The position numbers and the translations under genes were made by a program. Of a stretch of DNA of 29,270 nucleotides, positions 1 to 11,100 are shown piece after piece. The notes beneath the pieces are model-generated. The model was not told where the DNA came from, made no database searches, and saw only the letters and a program-made list of their open reading frames with translations. This DNA is from Pavlovales sp. CCMP2436 (Eukaryota; Haptophyta; Pavlovophyceae; Pavlovales): positions 13,414-42,683 of the forward strand of contig MU631723.1 of NCBI GenBank assembly GCA_026770615.1, read 5' to 3'. Numbering within the stretch: position 1 is the stretch's first letter; each line of letters begins with the position of its first letter.

Positions 1-24
1 TATATATATATATATATATATATA
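1..24. repeat. (TA)12 microsatellite at window edge
   Basis: Twelve uninterrupted TA units open the window, so the tract may extend further upstream. Confidence 0.9.
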
Positions 25-1461
25 CAACTATTAGGTTCTGCGACGGCGAGTGCACGCGGCGCATGTGGCCAACGCACAAGCCGAGCTGCAAGAAATGGCG
101 GGAGGAGGATCTCGCCCCTCAGGCGGAGTGAAGCGCACATGGACGGATCTGACTGGCGTAAGCCCGAAACTGAGTCATTGGATGTATGTGCGCGTGGGTA
201 TGTGCGCGTGATCTCATTGCAGCCCGTGAACGATTTTTAAATGCCAATTAATACTTTAATTGAAACTGTTAGAGTGGGGTGGACGACGGTGTTGCGCGCG
301 CACAGATTGCTGCGACACGAGACGGGGAATTTGCAGTAAAGGCTTTGGTGAATTTGTCAGGCGATGCTATCACGCCTTTGCACTACTCTTAAGTCCTTGT
401 CGAAAACAAATCAAAATTATCTTGCGCGTGAGTCTACTCATTCAAGCCCGAAAAAACCAGACCTAGACTAACGGCTCAAAAGCCGCCCGAAGCCGAGGCT
501 AAAACGCATCCAGGCTTACGCACAAAGGAGTTCGGAGCTGAAATAATTATAGGGCACTGAATTAGTCAACGCGGATAAAAAAAAATTGGTAGATCTGGTG
601 CTGCTGCTCAGAGTCTGCGACGGGAGCGATTCGCCGCGGCGAGCTAGACCTGCGCCTGAGAAGTTTCACGCACCGGCCAATTCTCCAGCTATCGCCGGGG
701 GGCTTCGCGGCCCACGAGAGGCAAACTCTGTAAAAACCAAGAGCAGAATTGCTGGTAGTCTACCTCCACGCTGCAGCGGGCTTTCTTCTCTCTTCCTGGG
801 GGATCCACCCCCAGACCCCCGCTATCAAGCAGAGCATCCATCCCGCCGCACCATCGGCCCACCGCCCACAACACCGCACAAAATTTCCAGCCGATGAGAA
901 AAGGCGAAGTTCCTACCTAGGCTTCCGATCTAGAGTGAATATCACATAATATTCATGGTATTCATGTCTTTCTGGTTCAATATTCAGCCATCGTACGCTA
1001 GACTAGACTCACACTGACTACAGTGCGAGTCTTGCCTCCGCCCATCCTAGCGCACTGACTAGTTACAATCCTAAATCCACCATTTTTTTTTTAACCGCCT
1101 GCGGCACTCGCCTGCGGCACAATTCCTCCTCCACCCCCCCCCCCTCCTCCCAATCCTACGTTCGTCCCGCTCAGACCCCCCGCCCCCCCATCGTACCCTA
1201 TGAAATTCACGAGAATTCATATATACGGCCTAACTTAGAGTTAGAAGCACTGGTCCGGGTTTCGATCTGATGGATGGGACTTTGCCCAACTTTCCTCCTC
1301 CACACACTGCGGATGTGCGCGCCACTAACTGGTAAGTTCATCACAACAAGTACACAGATGTGCCGAAATCTAGATCTACAGTTCCTCGCAACGATACGAA
1401 CTATTGCTGAATTCTAATAACTTAAACCATCAATTATTAGATATTAAATATAGGTTTATGT
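25..1461. other. Intergenic stretch, no gene recognised
   Basis: Short open frames exist here on both strands, but none shows a recognisable domain, sensible composition or splice-linked continuation. The base composition is mixed, with an AT-rich part near 900-1000, a C-rich run near 1130-1190 and a short direct duplication of a CCTGCGGCACTCG-like motif near 1097-1120. I see no tRNA, rRNA or convincing promoter. Confidence 0.5.
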
Positions 1462-1469
1462 ATAAATTA

Positions 1470-2044
1470 TCAGACATTACAGTGATCCCTGTTTCTGAGT
1501 GGGTTGATCCCTTAACCGTAGAGCTCCATAAGCGAGTGATCCGATCCCTAGGCGGGGCGCCACAAATCGAATTGGGTGATCCCTGGAACCACTAGTGGCG
1601 CCCAGAAAGCCCCAGCGGCCGAGTGGTTCCTGTCAGCCAATCAGTGGGCAGGGATGCACCAGCCACATAGAAAATTCGTTAAGACCTAAAATCTCGCGTA
1701 TGTGGCTGGTGTTTCCCTGCTCTCTCATTGGCTGTGTTTTTTGTCAAAGTTCGCAGGTCGAGATGCGGCCTAAGATGCGGCCCGAGAGGCCGCTGCAAGA
1801 TTAATTAATTTAATTTAATTGAATAATAAACAGTAAGTTATTTAAAATTGGCCGCTCAGGGATCACTCAGGGATCACTCGGCGGGTTGGAATCACTCGGT
1901 GGCTTAGGGATCACTCGGCGGCTTGAGTGATCCGATCCCTAGGCGGTGGAGTCGCCGTGTGAGTGATGGTTCCTAGATTGTAATCACTCGGAAGGGATCA
2001 CCCACTCAAATGATCCGAACCTAGGGATCACTGTAATGTCTGTA
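1470..2044. mobile_element. Foldback MITE with 8-bp flanking direct repeat (hAT-like)
   Basis: The left end (1471-1490) and the right end (2023-2042) are perfect 20-nt inverted repeats containing CAGACATTACAG. The 8-mer ATAAATTA lies just outside both ends (1462-1469 and 2045-2052), which fits an 8-bp target-site duplication. The interior has no coding capacity. It is built from many variants of GATCACTCGG and GATCCCTAGG in both orientations, plus a central hairpin. An 8-bp duplication and termini starting CA fit hAT-type non-autonomous elements, but the flanks are AT-rich, so a chance 8-mer match is possible. The inverted repeat itself is plain in the sequence; the family assignment is inference. 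Confidence 0.65.
1636..1732. repeat. Long imperfect hairpin inside the MITE
   Basis: Arms 1636-1669 and 1699-1732 (34 nt each) are inverted copies with a few mismatches, separated by about 29 nt. The core is CCAGCCACATA paired with TATGTGGCTGG. It forms the centre of the foldback element. Confidence 0.75.
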
Positions 2045-2209
2045 ATAAATTACTTTCCTGATCAGTGATGATCTCACCTAGATCGCGACATTCGGCGAGC
2101 CTGCCCATCTGAGTTTGAGATGGTCGCAGAAGGTCACGTCTCGATTACGCGTGTAACGCACACCGCGCCGGCGCTCTACACGTCGATTCACAGCCGCCGC
2201 TCCACAGCC

Positions 2210-3216
2210 CTACGCAACAATTGGGCGGAGCGGGTACACGGCGAACATGGCCTCGCCGACGGGAGCGAACATGGCCTCGCCGCCGAATTGCGGGTCTGCC
2301 TGGTGCACCGGCACCGGCTGGCGCGCGCCAAGTACGGAATGGCCATTGCGCTCGTGTCGCGCAAGATTGTGCCGTTCCGTGTAGTTTTTGTTGCAGCCGG
2401 GGAAGGAGCACTCTGCGAGCGACGCGGGGGGGGGGGCTGATGAGGAGAGACAAGACGGGGGCAGGGGATGGACGGACAGACGGATGGAGGGAGGACGGAC
2501 GCTCGCGTGGTGAGCGCGTACCAAAGCGTACGCCCTTGTGCGCCGACCGTTCATGCTGGTTGAGGTGGCTACGGTTGGCGTAGCTTTTGTTGCAGCCGGG
2601 CTGGGAGCACACGCACATCTGGCCACCGTGGGCCGAGCGCTCGTGCAGTGCGAGGTAGCGTCTCGTGGTGTACACATTGCCGCAGTTGGGGTGGGGACAG
2701 ACAACGCGCACAGCGAGATGTACCGTTAGCTCATGCTGTGTGAGGTTGTGGCGCTCCGTGTACGCCTTGTCGCAGCCGACATGCGGGCAGACGAATCGCG
2801 GCCGGTCCTGGTAGGTGTGCGCGGTTTGCTGGTGGCGCCACAGGTGCGACCTCTGGCTGTAGATCTTTGTGCACCCGGGCGCGCGACATTCGTACCGCGC
2901 AGCGCCCGTTCCGGCGTCCTGCTGGCACTCGTACCGCGCGGCGCCCGCCGCGGCGTCCTGCTGGTTGAGCGGCTCGAAGCGCGGCTTGGCAGACGAGCGC
3001 GCGTGCTGCGCGAGCTCCAGCAGGCAGGCAGCGCCTGGAAGCGAGGGAGAGGGGACGAGTGGCAGGCGGGATGAGCACGCGGCGTGCGTGAGCGGGCGCC
3101 TCTCGCGGTCGTGGGGAATGACGACGGTTGCGCGTACCGTCGTCATCGTCGTCAGTCTCTGTCAACGGGGCCTCCTCCGTCTCGGTCAACACACCCTGCT
3201 CGTTCGAGGACGACAT
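2210..3216 (-). CDS. Five-finger C2H2 (TFIIIA-type) zinc-finger protein, three exons
   Basis: Exons on the minus strand are 3216-3138, 3034-2522 and 2412-2210. The introns are 3137-3035 (GTACGC...TTCCAG) and 2521-2413 (GTACGC...CTCGCAG), both phase 1. Joining them gives 264 residues and a stop at 2210-2212. Five fingers all follow C-x4-C-x12-H-x4-H: about residues 76-99, 109-132, 139-162, 169-192 and 199-222. The second intron cuts just before finger 5, and splicing restores the F-E-C-S-F-P-G-C start of that finger. This exact fit is the main support for the model. The N-terminus is acidic (T-E-T-D-D-D-D-D), and A-A-R-Y-E-C is duplicated before finger 1. The C-x4-C spacing and G-C-x-K-x-Y motif are typical of TFIIIA-like nucleic-acid-binding fingers. 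A nuclear DNA- or RNA-binding role is inferred from the family; no target can be deduced. An upstream exon cannot be excluded. Confidence 0.85.
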
Positions 3217-3419
3217 TCGCTGGATCGTCTTTCAACTGCGCCTACTTCGACCGCTCGTCGATGTGCGCCCTCGCTGCCTCTGCCTCTGCCTCAAAAGCCG
3301 CGTTGGTGCACGCTGGGGTCAAAACGTCTAGCGTTTGGTGCAACTCGTCATCGCATCCCTGTCGTCTGACCCGCGAGATGGTCTGACGACAGAATCTCGG
3401 AAGAATTTCATCCCCCTTA

Positions 3420-3623
3420 AAACTTAGCCCTATTTAAGATAATGAATTTGCAGTTTTGAGATGAATCGCGGAAAACTGGCCCCATTCTACGCTTGACTGG
3501 CCCCACCCGTTGTGACTGGCCTCACCCACCCTCAACGCGCGCGCACACGCACACACCCAATTACACACAGACACAGACACAAAGACACACAACCCCCCAC
3601 CTCTCTTAAATAGGGCTAACTTT
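3420..3623. repeat. Inverted-repeat pair, possible small MITE
   Basis: Arms 3420-3439 and 3604-3623 are reverse complements at 19 of 20 positions (core TTAGCCCTATTTAAGA). They enclose about 164 bp of ACAC- and GGCCCC-rich DNA without coding capacity. I found no clean target-site duplication, so calling it a mobile element is tentative. Confidence 0.55.
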
Positions 3624-4006
3624 GAAGGGAGGTCGGACGACAGAGCTTTCTTGGCAGGCGGCCCTTTCATTACCTCCATCTGGAAGTGGGCCCCATACTT
3701 GAAGTTGGCAGTCGGGCCCCATCACTCATTGGAATGGGCCTAATACTTGGCAGCCGGGCCCCATCACAGAGTCAGCATACATAGACTGGAGCCATACAGT
3801 CTGGGACCCTGCCTGGGTTAGAATGGGCAGGTGTAAAACTGTAGCATCGAAGTTGTTCCCCGCTCAATTTTGCGTTGAAATTTTTGACAATTTGTTTTCA
3901 CACAACTACTTTAAACGCACACACTCAAACGAACAGAGGACTGGCCCGGTGCAAGACGCCGCCGGCCGCATGGCGCGCGCTCGACGGGTGGCCCCAGCCG
4001 CCGGCG

Positions 4007-4050
4007 CTCAGTTCTGGCGTGCGCGAGGGGGGGCGCACGCCAGAACTGAG
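4007..4050. repeat. Perfect 18-bp hairpin
   Basis: Arms 4007-4024 and 4033-4050 are perfect reverse complements with an 8-nt G-rich loop (4025-4032). The stem is GC-rich and would be very stable as RNA. No T-tract follows on either strand, so I do not call it a terminator. Confidence 0.85.
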
Positions 4051-4389
4051 TACAGCATCGTGCGTCCAACTATGACTGTCTACATATAGACTATGAATGC
4101 TGAAAGACAGATAAGCTACTCCTCTGCTCTATGTACATCTAAATGAATGCACAATGTTGTCGGACTTCGGCCCCGCACTGGCCCTATCTGTCCGGCCGGC
4201 TAGATACCCCTTGTTGGGAATCGTGACCGGGGGAAGGAGATAGATAGCAGCCGCGCCCCCGTGAAAAGGGAGAGGCTCAGCGAGCTGCGCACAGCGCATG
4301 TCACTCTAATATTATCGTTTGCCTTGGGCCGCACTGCGTTCATCACCGAGGCGCCTTTATATAACTGCTCGCCTCGCACTACCCGGCCC

Positions 4390-4807
4390 CCACCTAAACG
4401 GCCCGAACGCCAGCATCGGCCCGATCGAGGCCAAGCTCAACACCGTCAAGCCGATCCGCGGGATCGTCATCGGCGCTGTCGGTGAGGTCAGCGCCGATAC
4501 GCACTCGCTCGTCAAAGAAATCGCGGCGCAGGGAGGCCGCAAGATGTACGCGCTGATGGGCGTGAGTCCGATGGAGGCGGCCGCACGCATCAAGAAGCAA
4601 CTCATCGACACGATCGGTACGATCGCGGCACGCGACCATGCGCAGCTGCTGCTCGCGCGCTTGAGCGCGCTGGCCCCGATCGCTGCCCAGCGTGGGAACA
4701 CGACAAACAGCAACCAGCAGATCATCTCCCTAAACGCCCTTGCCCGGGCACACTACCGGAGATCCATCGGCACGCGCAGTGGCGCCCAAGCCAGCGCAGC
4801 CGACTAA
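4390..4807 (+). pseudogene. C-terminal fragment of a retroelement-like protein (copy A)
   Basis: An open frame ends at TAA 4805-4807 and reads G-P-I-E-A-K-L followed by I-R-G-I-V-I-G-A-V-G-E-V-S, then a helical stretch and A-A-R-D-H-A-Q-L-L-L-A-R-L. The only nearby upstream start in frame is TTG, and similarity to copy B (26653-28169, minus strand) begins only near 4396, so this is a 5'-truncated piece. Copy B carries the matching blocks G-P-I, V-I-G-A-F-G-E-W-S and A-L-R-G-H-A-K-V-I-I-A-R in the same order. From memory, a G-A-F-G-E-x-S module like this ends many reverse-transcriptase-type proteins in algal genomes, but I cannot name a domain. A relic of a mobile-element protein is the best reading; an expressed small protein is less likely. 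Confidence 0.55.
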
Positions 4808-5107
4808 GGCACGCAGCAGGCAATGGGCGACGCAGCGCTCAGACCAGCACAACATTCAGAACAGTCAGACGCCAGCTTGAATCCCTATCAGTAAATATAA
4901 CTGCTCGCACGTAAATTGAGCACTCATCATGCCGCGGGCCACGCTCTAAAATGTCGTAAGAATAACAGTCGAAGAGGAATCCGGCCCCCCCCGCCGTCCA
5001 TGAGGACTGAGCCGCAAATCCCCCAGGCCTGCCCGCATTTTGGTGCGGGTATTCCTTTTCCTAGGGGCTCCGCCCCCAGACCCCCTCCCGCGTACGTCAG
5101 AAGCTTG
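4808..5107. other. Short spacer between convergent units
   Basis: This 300-bp stretch lies between the end of the fragment on the plus strand and the stop codon of the BEACH gene on the minus strand, and probably holds the 3' UTR of the latter. It contains a small inverted motif (GGGGCTCCGCCCCC near 5065-5078). A similar block, GGGGGATCCACCCCCAGACC, occurs near 798-817. I see no gene. Confidence 0.4.
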
Positions 5108-8100
5108 TCAGAGGCGCAGGCATATCGCGGCAACCCACTCGTCGCGCTCCTGCTCGCCCGCGCACACGAAGTGGAAGCTCCTATCGGGCACTTGTACTGC
5201 GCGGCCGAGGCGCCAACGGGAGCAGCGGACGCTGGTCAGGAGCAAACGGGCGCCGAGTGGACGCGGCGGCGCGAGGCAGACGGAGGGGAGGGGGGGCGGG
5301 GGAGATGGGGGAGAGGCTTACTCGTAAAGGAGCAGCGATCACGACCAGCCATGAGCGCGTCGTCCGTCGCCCTTACGGCGGTGCACAGGCTCAGCTCGAT
5401 AGACTGCACGGGTTGGGGTTTAGAGACAGGTACAGGATTGGGGGCAGGCTTAGTTCGCAGCACTGCAGCAGGCCGGGTGGCGAGGCGCGCGGCGGGCTGT
5501 TAGGGCGTGGGCGCCGCGGCAAGGCGAGAGCGTGTCGCACTTCGGTTGGCGTGGTATACGCGCGCTCCTGCCGGTAGGTGAGCAACTTAGCGTTTGTGAG
5601 CACGAGCCAGCGCAGTCGGAACTGCTTGAGGCGCGCGCTCTCCTTATAAACGGCGCCCTCGTGCACAACCAGCTCGGCCACGCCTGGCTGCGCCACGGCG
5701 GCGGTGGTATTGGCGGCTGCGGCGGCGCGCGCGGCGGAGTCATCAGGCAGCGCCCACGAGAAGCAAAAGCCCTGACCGTCGGCTGTCCACAGCACGCGCT
5801 CGCGCCCGTCGTCCGCCACGCGCAGCGCGACCACCGCGCAGCCGTGCGCAGCGCTCGGTGGCAGCCTGGCGTCGAGCAACTCCACCAGCGCGCAGCACGC
5901 GCGTCCGCTTGCGTCAGCGTCGTCGTCGGCGGGGCTGGCGTCCGCGCCGACGGCAGTCGGCAGACGGGCGGCAGCCTCGAGCGCCCACCAGCGAACCGAG
6001 CCTGTCACAGGTGGGGGGTTAGAGACAGGTGCAGGATTAGTGGAAGGCTCAGTTCGTGGCACTGCAGTAGGCCGGGTGGCGAGGCCCGCGGCGGGCTGTG
6101 GAGGGCGTGGGCGCCACGGCAAGGCGAGTGAGCACCGTCCGCATGGCCTGTCACGATTTTTGGCCGCCCGGGCAGCGCCGCGCGGAGCCACTCCGCCCCG
6201 CCGACGAAGGCGGCGGCGGTGAATGCCTCGCCCTGGGCCAGCGTGCCGGGAGAGCACGCGCGCAGCACCCCGTTGACAGACCAGAGTGCCAGCCGCGCGC
6301 CGCTCGCCACAAGCAGCTCGGCCGTGTCTGCATCGATTGCAAGTGCCACCGCCGCGTCGATTGCGGCCGCCTGCCGCCGGCTCGCCGGGCGCAGCTCGTG
6401 CGCGTGCAGCAACTGCCGACGCGCCAGGTCCCAAGTTAGCACGCGCCCCGCGGCGTCGGCGCTTGCGCACACGCCCAGCTCGGTGCTCACACAGAGCGCG
6501 CGCACGGGCGTGGCGTGCCCAAGTAGGGAGCCGGCCCACGCAAGCGCGCGCGGCGGCGCGACGGTGGACGGGCGCGCAGCGGCGCGCCAAAGGCCGATCG
6601 AGCCATCGGCCGTGGCGGTGGCTACGAGCTGCCCGTCGGTCGAGGCGGCGGCCAGCAGCAGCGGGCTGGCGTGCAGCGAGCAGTACCGCGCGACCTGGCT
6701 TAGCCACGGCCCTCCGCCGACGGGGCTGCCCGCCTGCGCAGGTGCGGCAGAGGGCGAGACGGCGGTCGAGGCACTCAGCGTTGAGCTCGCCGAGTCTTCG
6801 GAGGCCGCGAGGGGCGGTGGCTGCGCGGCGGGAGGCCTGTTGCCCGCGCCTGCGCCCGCCTGCGCGGACGGCTGCCGGCTAAGCGCGACACCCGGCACGG
6901 CGGGCAGCGGCACGGGCCGCGTCAGAAGCACGCGCAGCGATCCATCCCAGTAGCCCCAGGCGAGCAGCTCGTGGCGCGCCAGGCGCCAGAGCGTGGCGCT
7001 CGACCCGGCCACGAGCAGCGCCACGCCGCCGCCGCGCTGGCGAACGAGGGCAAGCTCGCGCACGCCGCCCAATTCGCGGTGCTCGAGCGCGGGCCGCAGG
7101 CGCGCCGAGGCCCAGCGGCCGAGCAGCGGCGGCATCGGCGGCTGGCGCAGCGCGTGCCGGCGTGGGTGCGCAGTGTGGAAGAGCTGCGTCGGTGTCTGCC
7201 CAAAGTGACGGATCTGCCCCGCCACGCGCGCGCGCTCGGCCGCGTGCTCGATCTTGTTCTGGTCCACCGCGCCGCCGTACGTGAGGTAGAAGAAGACGTT
7301 CAGCGCCTCTTCCGCCAGTGGGCCGCTCTGCCGCTGGCCGAAGACGAGGTCGACCCACAGATGCAAATGCTGTGAGACGTGCTCGCTCTCCAGCGCCGCG
7401 CGGTGCTGCGAGACGAAGGAGGCGGCGGACCCGCCGGCCCACGGAGGGAGCACCACATCTCCGAGCGGCGTGCCGTCCTGCCGCGTGCCGAGCGGCAGAC
7501 CGTGCGCCCTGGGGGTGGTGAATCGAACTCATGAGCTCATGGTTATACTTCATTGAATAGTTATATCAACTATAGTCAGATCAGTTGGGCCGCCTAGATA
7601 ATGAACACGAAGTTGGAAGTGAACGTGCGGCATGATCATGGCCTGGTAGTAGTCAGTCTGTCACATAGTCAGTCTGTCACACGATGTACCTGAAGCTCGA
7701 GATATGTGTATCTTCAGGTGAAACTATGATACAGATATATCTATGTTTCAGATATAAATATTATGAGAGCTTCGCGCGCGCGGCACCGCATAAGTTTTTT
7801 TTGGTTTTGTTTTGTTTTTTTATGTACGTTAATACCGCCTTTATGTACCTCAAAAAGTCGGGCAGGTAGTAGAACTCGGGAATCAGCTCCTTAACACACC
7901 CCGTGTCGCAACCTTTCTCGCCCGAGGCCAGGGCCCACTCCTCCGAGATCTGCGCAGAGGGAAACCATTTTTTTAAAAAAAATTATGAAATGAAATGAAA
8001 TGAGAATGAGAATGAGAATACTGAAAATACTGACAACACTACTGACAACAAAAACGAAAATACCGAGTGAAATAGCCGATCGGCGTGGTCGAAGCGGCCC

Positions 8101-11100
8101 TCTTGCAGCGTCCAGTGCATCGCCGCGAACGGCTGCAGTCTCACGAGGAAGGAAGTGACCAGGGCGGCAGACGAATAGTGCGTCCCGTAGTGAAAGGGTG
8201 GGACTCCCGACGCGTCCTCCCACCCCTCGTAGCGCTCGGCGAAGCGGCGTGCGCGCTCGGCAGTCTGCGCGCCCATCGGCCGAGACAGGTCGCGGAAGGA
8301 GGCGGGGTCGGAGAGGTCGAGCCGCTCGCTCTTGTAGTCGCGAAGCACCCACGGGAACACCGGATACCTGCGCACAGGACGGGAGCATGTGAATACCTGA
8401 CGCAGTGACGGTTTAGAGGGAGAAAGCATGGGACACATACTGCGTCAGATCGGACTCCGTGCGCCCGGCGAGCGTGTTCAGCGCAAGCAGGTATTCGAAG
8501 TTAGACAGATGACCATTCTGCCACCTAAGCGTGCGCTCACGCAGCCACGCGCGCGCCGCCCAGCCCATGCCCGTTGTGGAGGCGGCCGCGCCTCCCACGG
8601 TCCAGCCCATGCCCATCGCCTCGTCGCCGCCACCGAGTAGACCGAGTGGACCGCCGCCGCCGCCGATCCCGCCGCCGCCGCCGATCCCGCCGCCCAGCCC
8701 GCCTACCGCCGCCTCGCCGAGCCCAGAGAGCAGGCCGCCCGCCGAGCTCGCAAGCCCACCCACGCCCACCCCGCTGCTCGGCGCGGGCAGCCCCGCCAGC
8801 TCGCACAGCCGTCGCTGCAGCGCGTCGCGCGCCTCGCGCGAGGCGAGTGTGAGCAGCAGCGTGGCGCCGTCGGCGAGGAGCAGCTCAAGCGCGCACGGCT
8901 GCAACGCGTACTGGCGCGCGAGGACTGCTCTGAGCCCCGAGGCCGCCCAGCGCTCGTACGGAGGGCCCTCGTCGTCGGCGGCCAGCGCGCGCGCGTGCTC
9001 GAGCCCGTCCGCAGCGGAAGAGCCCACCGCCGCCGCCAGCGCCACGCACGTGAGCGCCGGCGGCACGAAGGAAGCAAACGCGTGCGCAAAGTGCGCGGCG
9101 GCCACGGCCGCGGCCACGCCGCCGCCGCCGCCCGCCTCCGGAGCGCCGCCGCCGCCGCCGGTGGCGCCCTCCTTGGCCGCAGCGGCGAGCGCGTCGGCGC
9201 CGAGTAGGAGCTCGTGATCTCTTAATAGGCACAGCGTCCTGCGCTCGAGCACGAGCACTGCGGGTGCAGGCTCGAGGCCGCGCGCCGAGACGAACTGGCA
9301 GCCGACGCAGTCGGACGCGGAAATCTCGGACACGGAGTCCACAAGATCTCGGACGTGCGCGGGTGCGGCGCTCGGCGTGGCTGCCGCGCCCTCGCCGCCC
9401 TCGCCGCCTCCGCCGAGCCACTGCTCGACCTCACGCGTATGGAGTAGCGCGGCCGGCGATCGCTCGAGCCGCCGGCGGAGCAGCACTGGCCGCTGCACGC
9501 ACCGGCCATCCAGCCGCCAGTTACGCGCGCTCTCGCCCAGCGGCAGCGGCTCGGAGGCCGCGGCGGCGGAGGCGAGCGCGTGCCGGATGACAACCGCGCG
9601 TAGCGCCGCCTCGGCGCGCCAGCGGCGACCGCGCGCGCTCCCGGCGGCGACGGCGGCTCGGCGTGCGGCGCCGCGCCCCGCGGTGCGCGCGTCGGCGCGG
9701 CAGGAGTCGGCGAGCAGAGCGCGCCGCCGCCGGTCTCCCGCCACGCCCGCCAGCTCGCGCGTCGCCCGCGTCGCGCGCGCGCGCATGGCCACGGCCGCTT
9801 GCCTGTGCGCGCCCTCACGCGCCGCGCGAGCCGCCGTGTTGGCGGCGGCGAGCGGCGCGCCGCTGAGCACCGCGCGTAGCCGGTCTGCCTCGACGGGCGC
9901 GAGAGCAACTCGCCCGTCGCGCAGCGCCACGAGCGCCGAGCGCGCGTCCGCCACTTCGCCCGGATTCGCCAGCGCGGCGAGCAGAGCCTGTAGCAGCCAC
10001 TCGTAAACCAACCACTCGGCAAGTCGCTGCCGCGCGCCGTTTACGATGTGGCCGAGTGGGTGGCCGAGCAGTCCGCCCAGCGCCCAGCACAGGGCGAGCA
10101 CGCGCGCGCGCAGGATGGGCGGGACAGCGGCAGCAGCGGCGCGTGCGGTGGCCGCCCCGGCCTCGCTGGCGGCGGCGAGCGAGGCGACGGATGCGCCGGG
10201 CGGCGGCGGCGGCGGCGGGGGTGGGTACGCCTCTAGGAGCAATCTGCTCGCCGCCGCAGTGTTGGCGATGAAGGCGGCCGCCACCGCCTCCGCCGCCGCT
10301 GCCGCTTCGGCACCGCTGCCACCGCTGCCGCTGCCGTCGGGTGCACTCGCAAGCACGGCGTCGAGCGCACGTGCGTGCAGAATGTCGCCGTTGCTGAGCG
10401 CGCGCTCCCCGCCCGAGCTCCATGCGCCTGCGGAGCCGGCAGCGGTGGCCGCAAGGTCAGAGCCCGAGCGAGCCCGCTCCGGCCGAGGAGGGCTCGCGGG
10501 TCCGGGTCTGGCGCCGCTGCCGACGCCGTCCTCCGCGCTGCTACCCGCGGGCGTGGGCAGGGAGGCGCCGCTCCTGCTGCCGCCGGCGGCTACGACGGGC
10601 GGCGTCGGCGCCGGGCCGGCGCGGCGGCCGAGCCAGCCGCCCACCACCCCGCCCACTGCCCGCAGCCCGCCGCCGCCGCCGTTGGCAGCAGCCGCGTCAC
10701 CGCCGGCGCCCGCGCTGAGGTTGCCGAGCGCGCCGCCGAACGCCGCGAGCCCACCGCCGAGCCTGCCGCCCAGCCGGTCGCCAAGCCTGTCGCCGAGCCC
10801 GCCGCCGAGCCCGCTCGCCGCGCTCGCAACTGCCTGCCCGACGCACGACCTGGCGATGAAGCTGCCCACGCCACTGAGCGCGGCCGAGCCGAGCTGCTGC
10901 ACCTGCGAGATCGCCGTGCGCACGCCACCCCGCCGCAGCTCATCGGCGCCCGCCCAGTGCAGCGCCGCGGCCGCCGCCTCGACCAACGCCGAAGTTGCCG
11001 CGCCGCCGTTCGCCGAGTCGCTGCCGCCACCGCCCGCGAGCGCAAGTATGTCGAGGATGCGCCGCAGTGTCCAACTGAGCACGGCCAGCGACGCCTGCGC

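Larger units (their letters stand above)
3217..4389. other. Intergenic stretch, repeats only
   Basis: I find no convincing gene here. The stretch holds an inverted-repeat pair (3420-3439 and 3604-3623), a CA/ACAC-rich tract around 3540-3595, several GGCCCCAT-type motifs between 3690 and 3770, and a perfect hairpin at 4007-4050. Short open frames lack recognisable features. Confidence 0.5.

Noticed and set aside
4319..4395. Coding start of the fragment at TTG 4319
   Set aside because: There is no ATG at this point and similarity to the paralogous copy begins only near 4396, so the upstream residues are probably not coding.
5391..6707. Independent 438-residue minus-strand gene
   Set aside because: Only its middle (5541-6001) is coding, as exon 5; the rest is intron or out-of-frame exon 4.
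6005..7456. Separate WD40 gene starting at a GTG
   Set aside because: The frame joins upstream exons through a clean GT-AG intron and begins in the middle of the conserved BEACH L-P-P-W-A motif, so it is exon 4 of the same gene.
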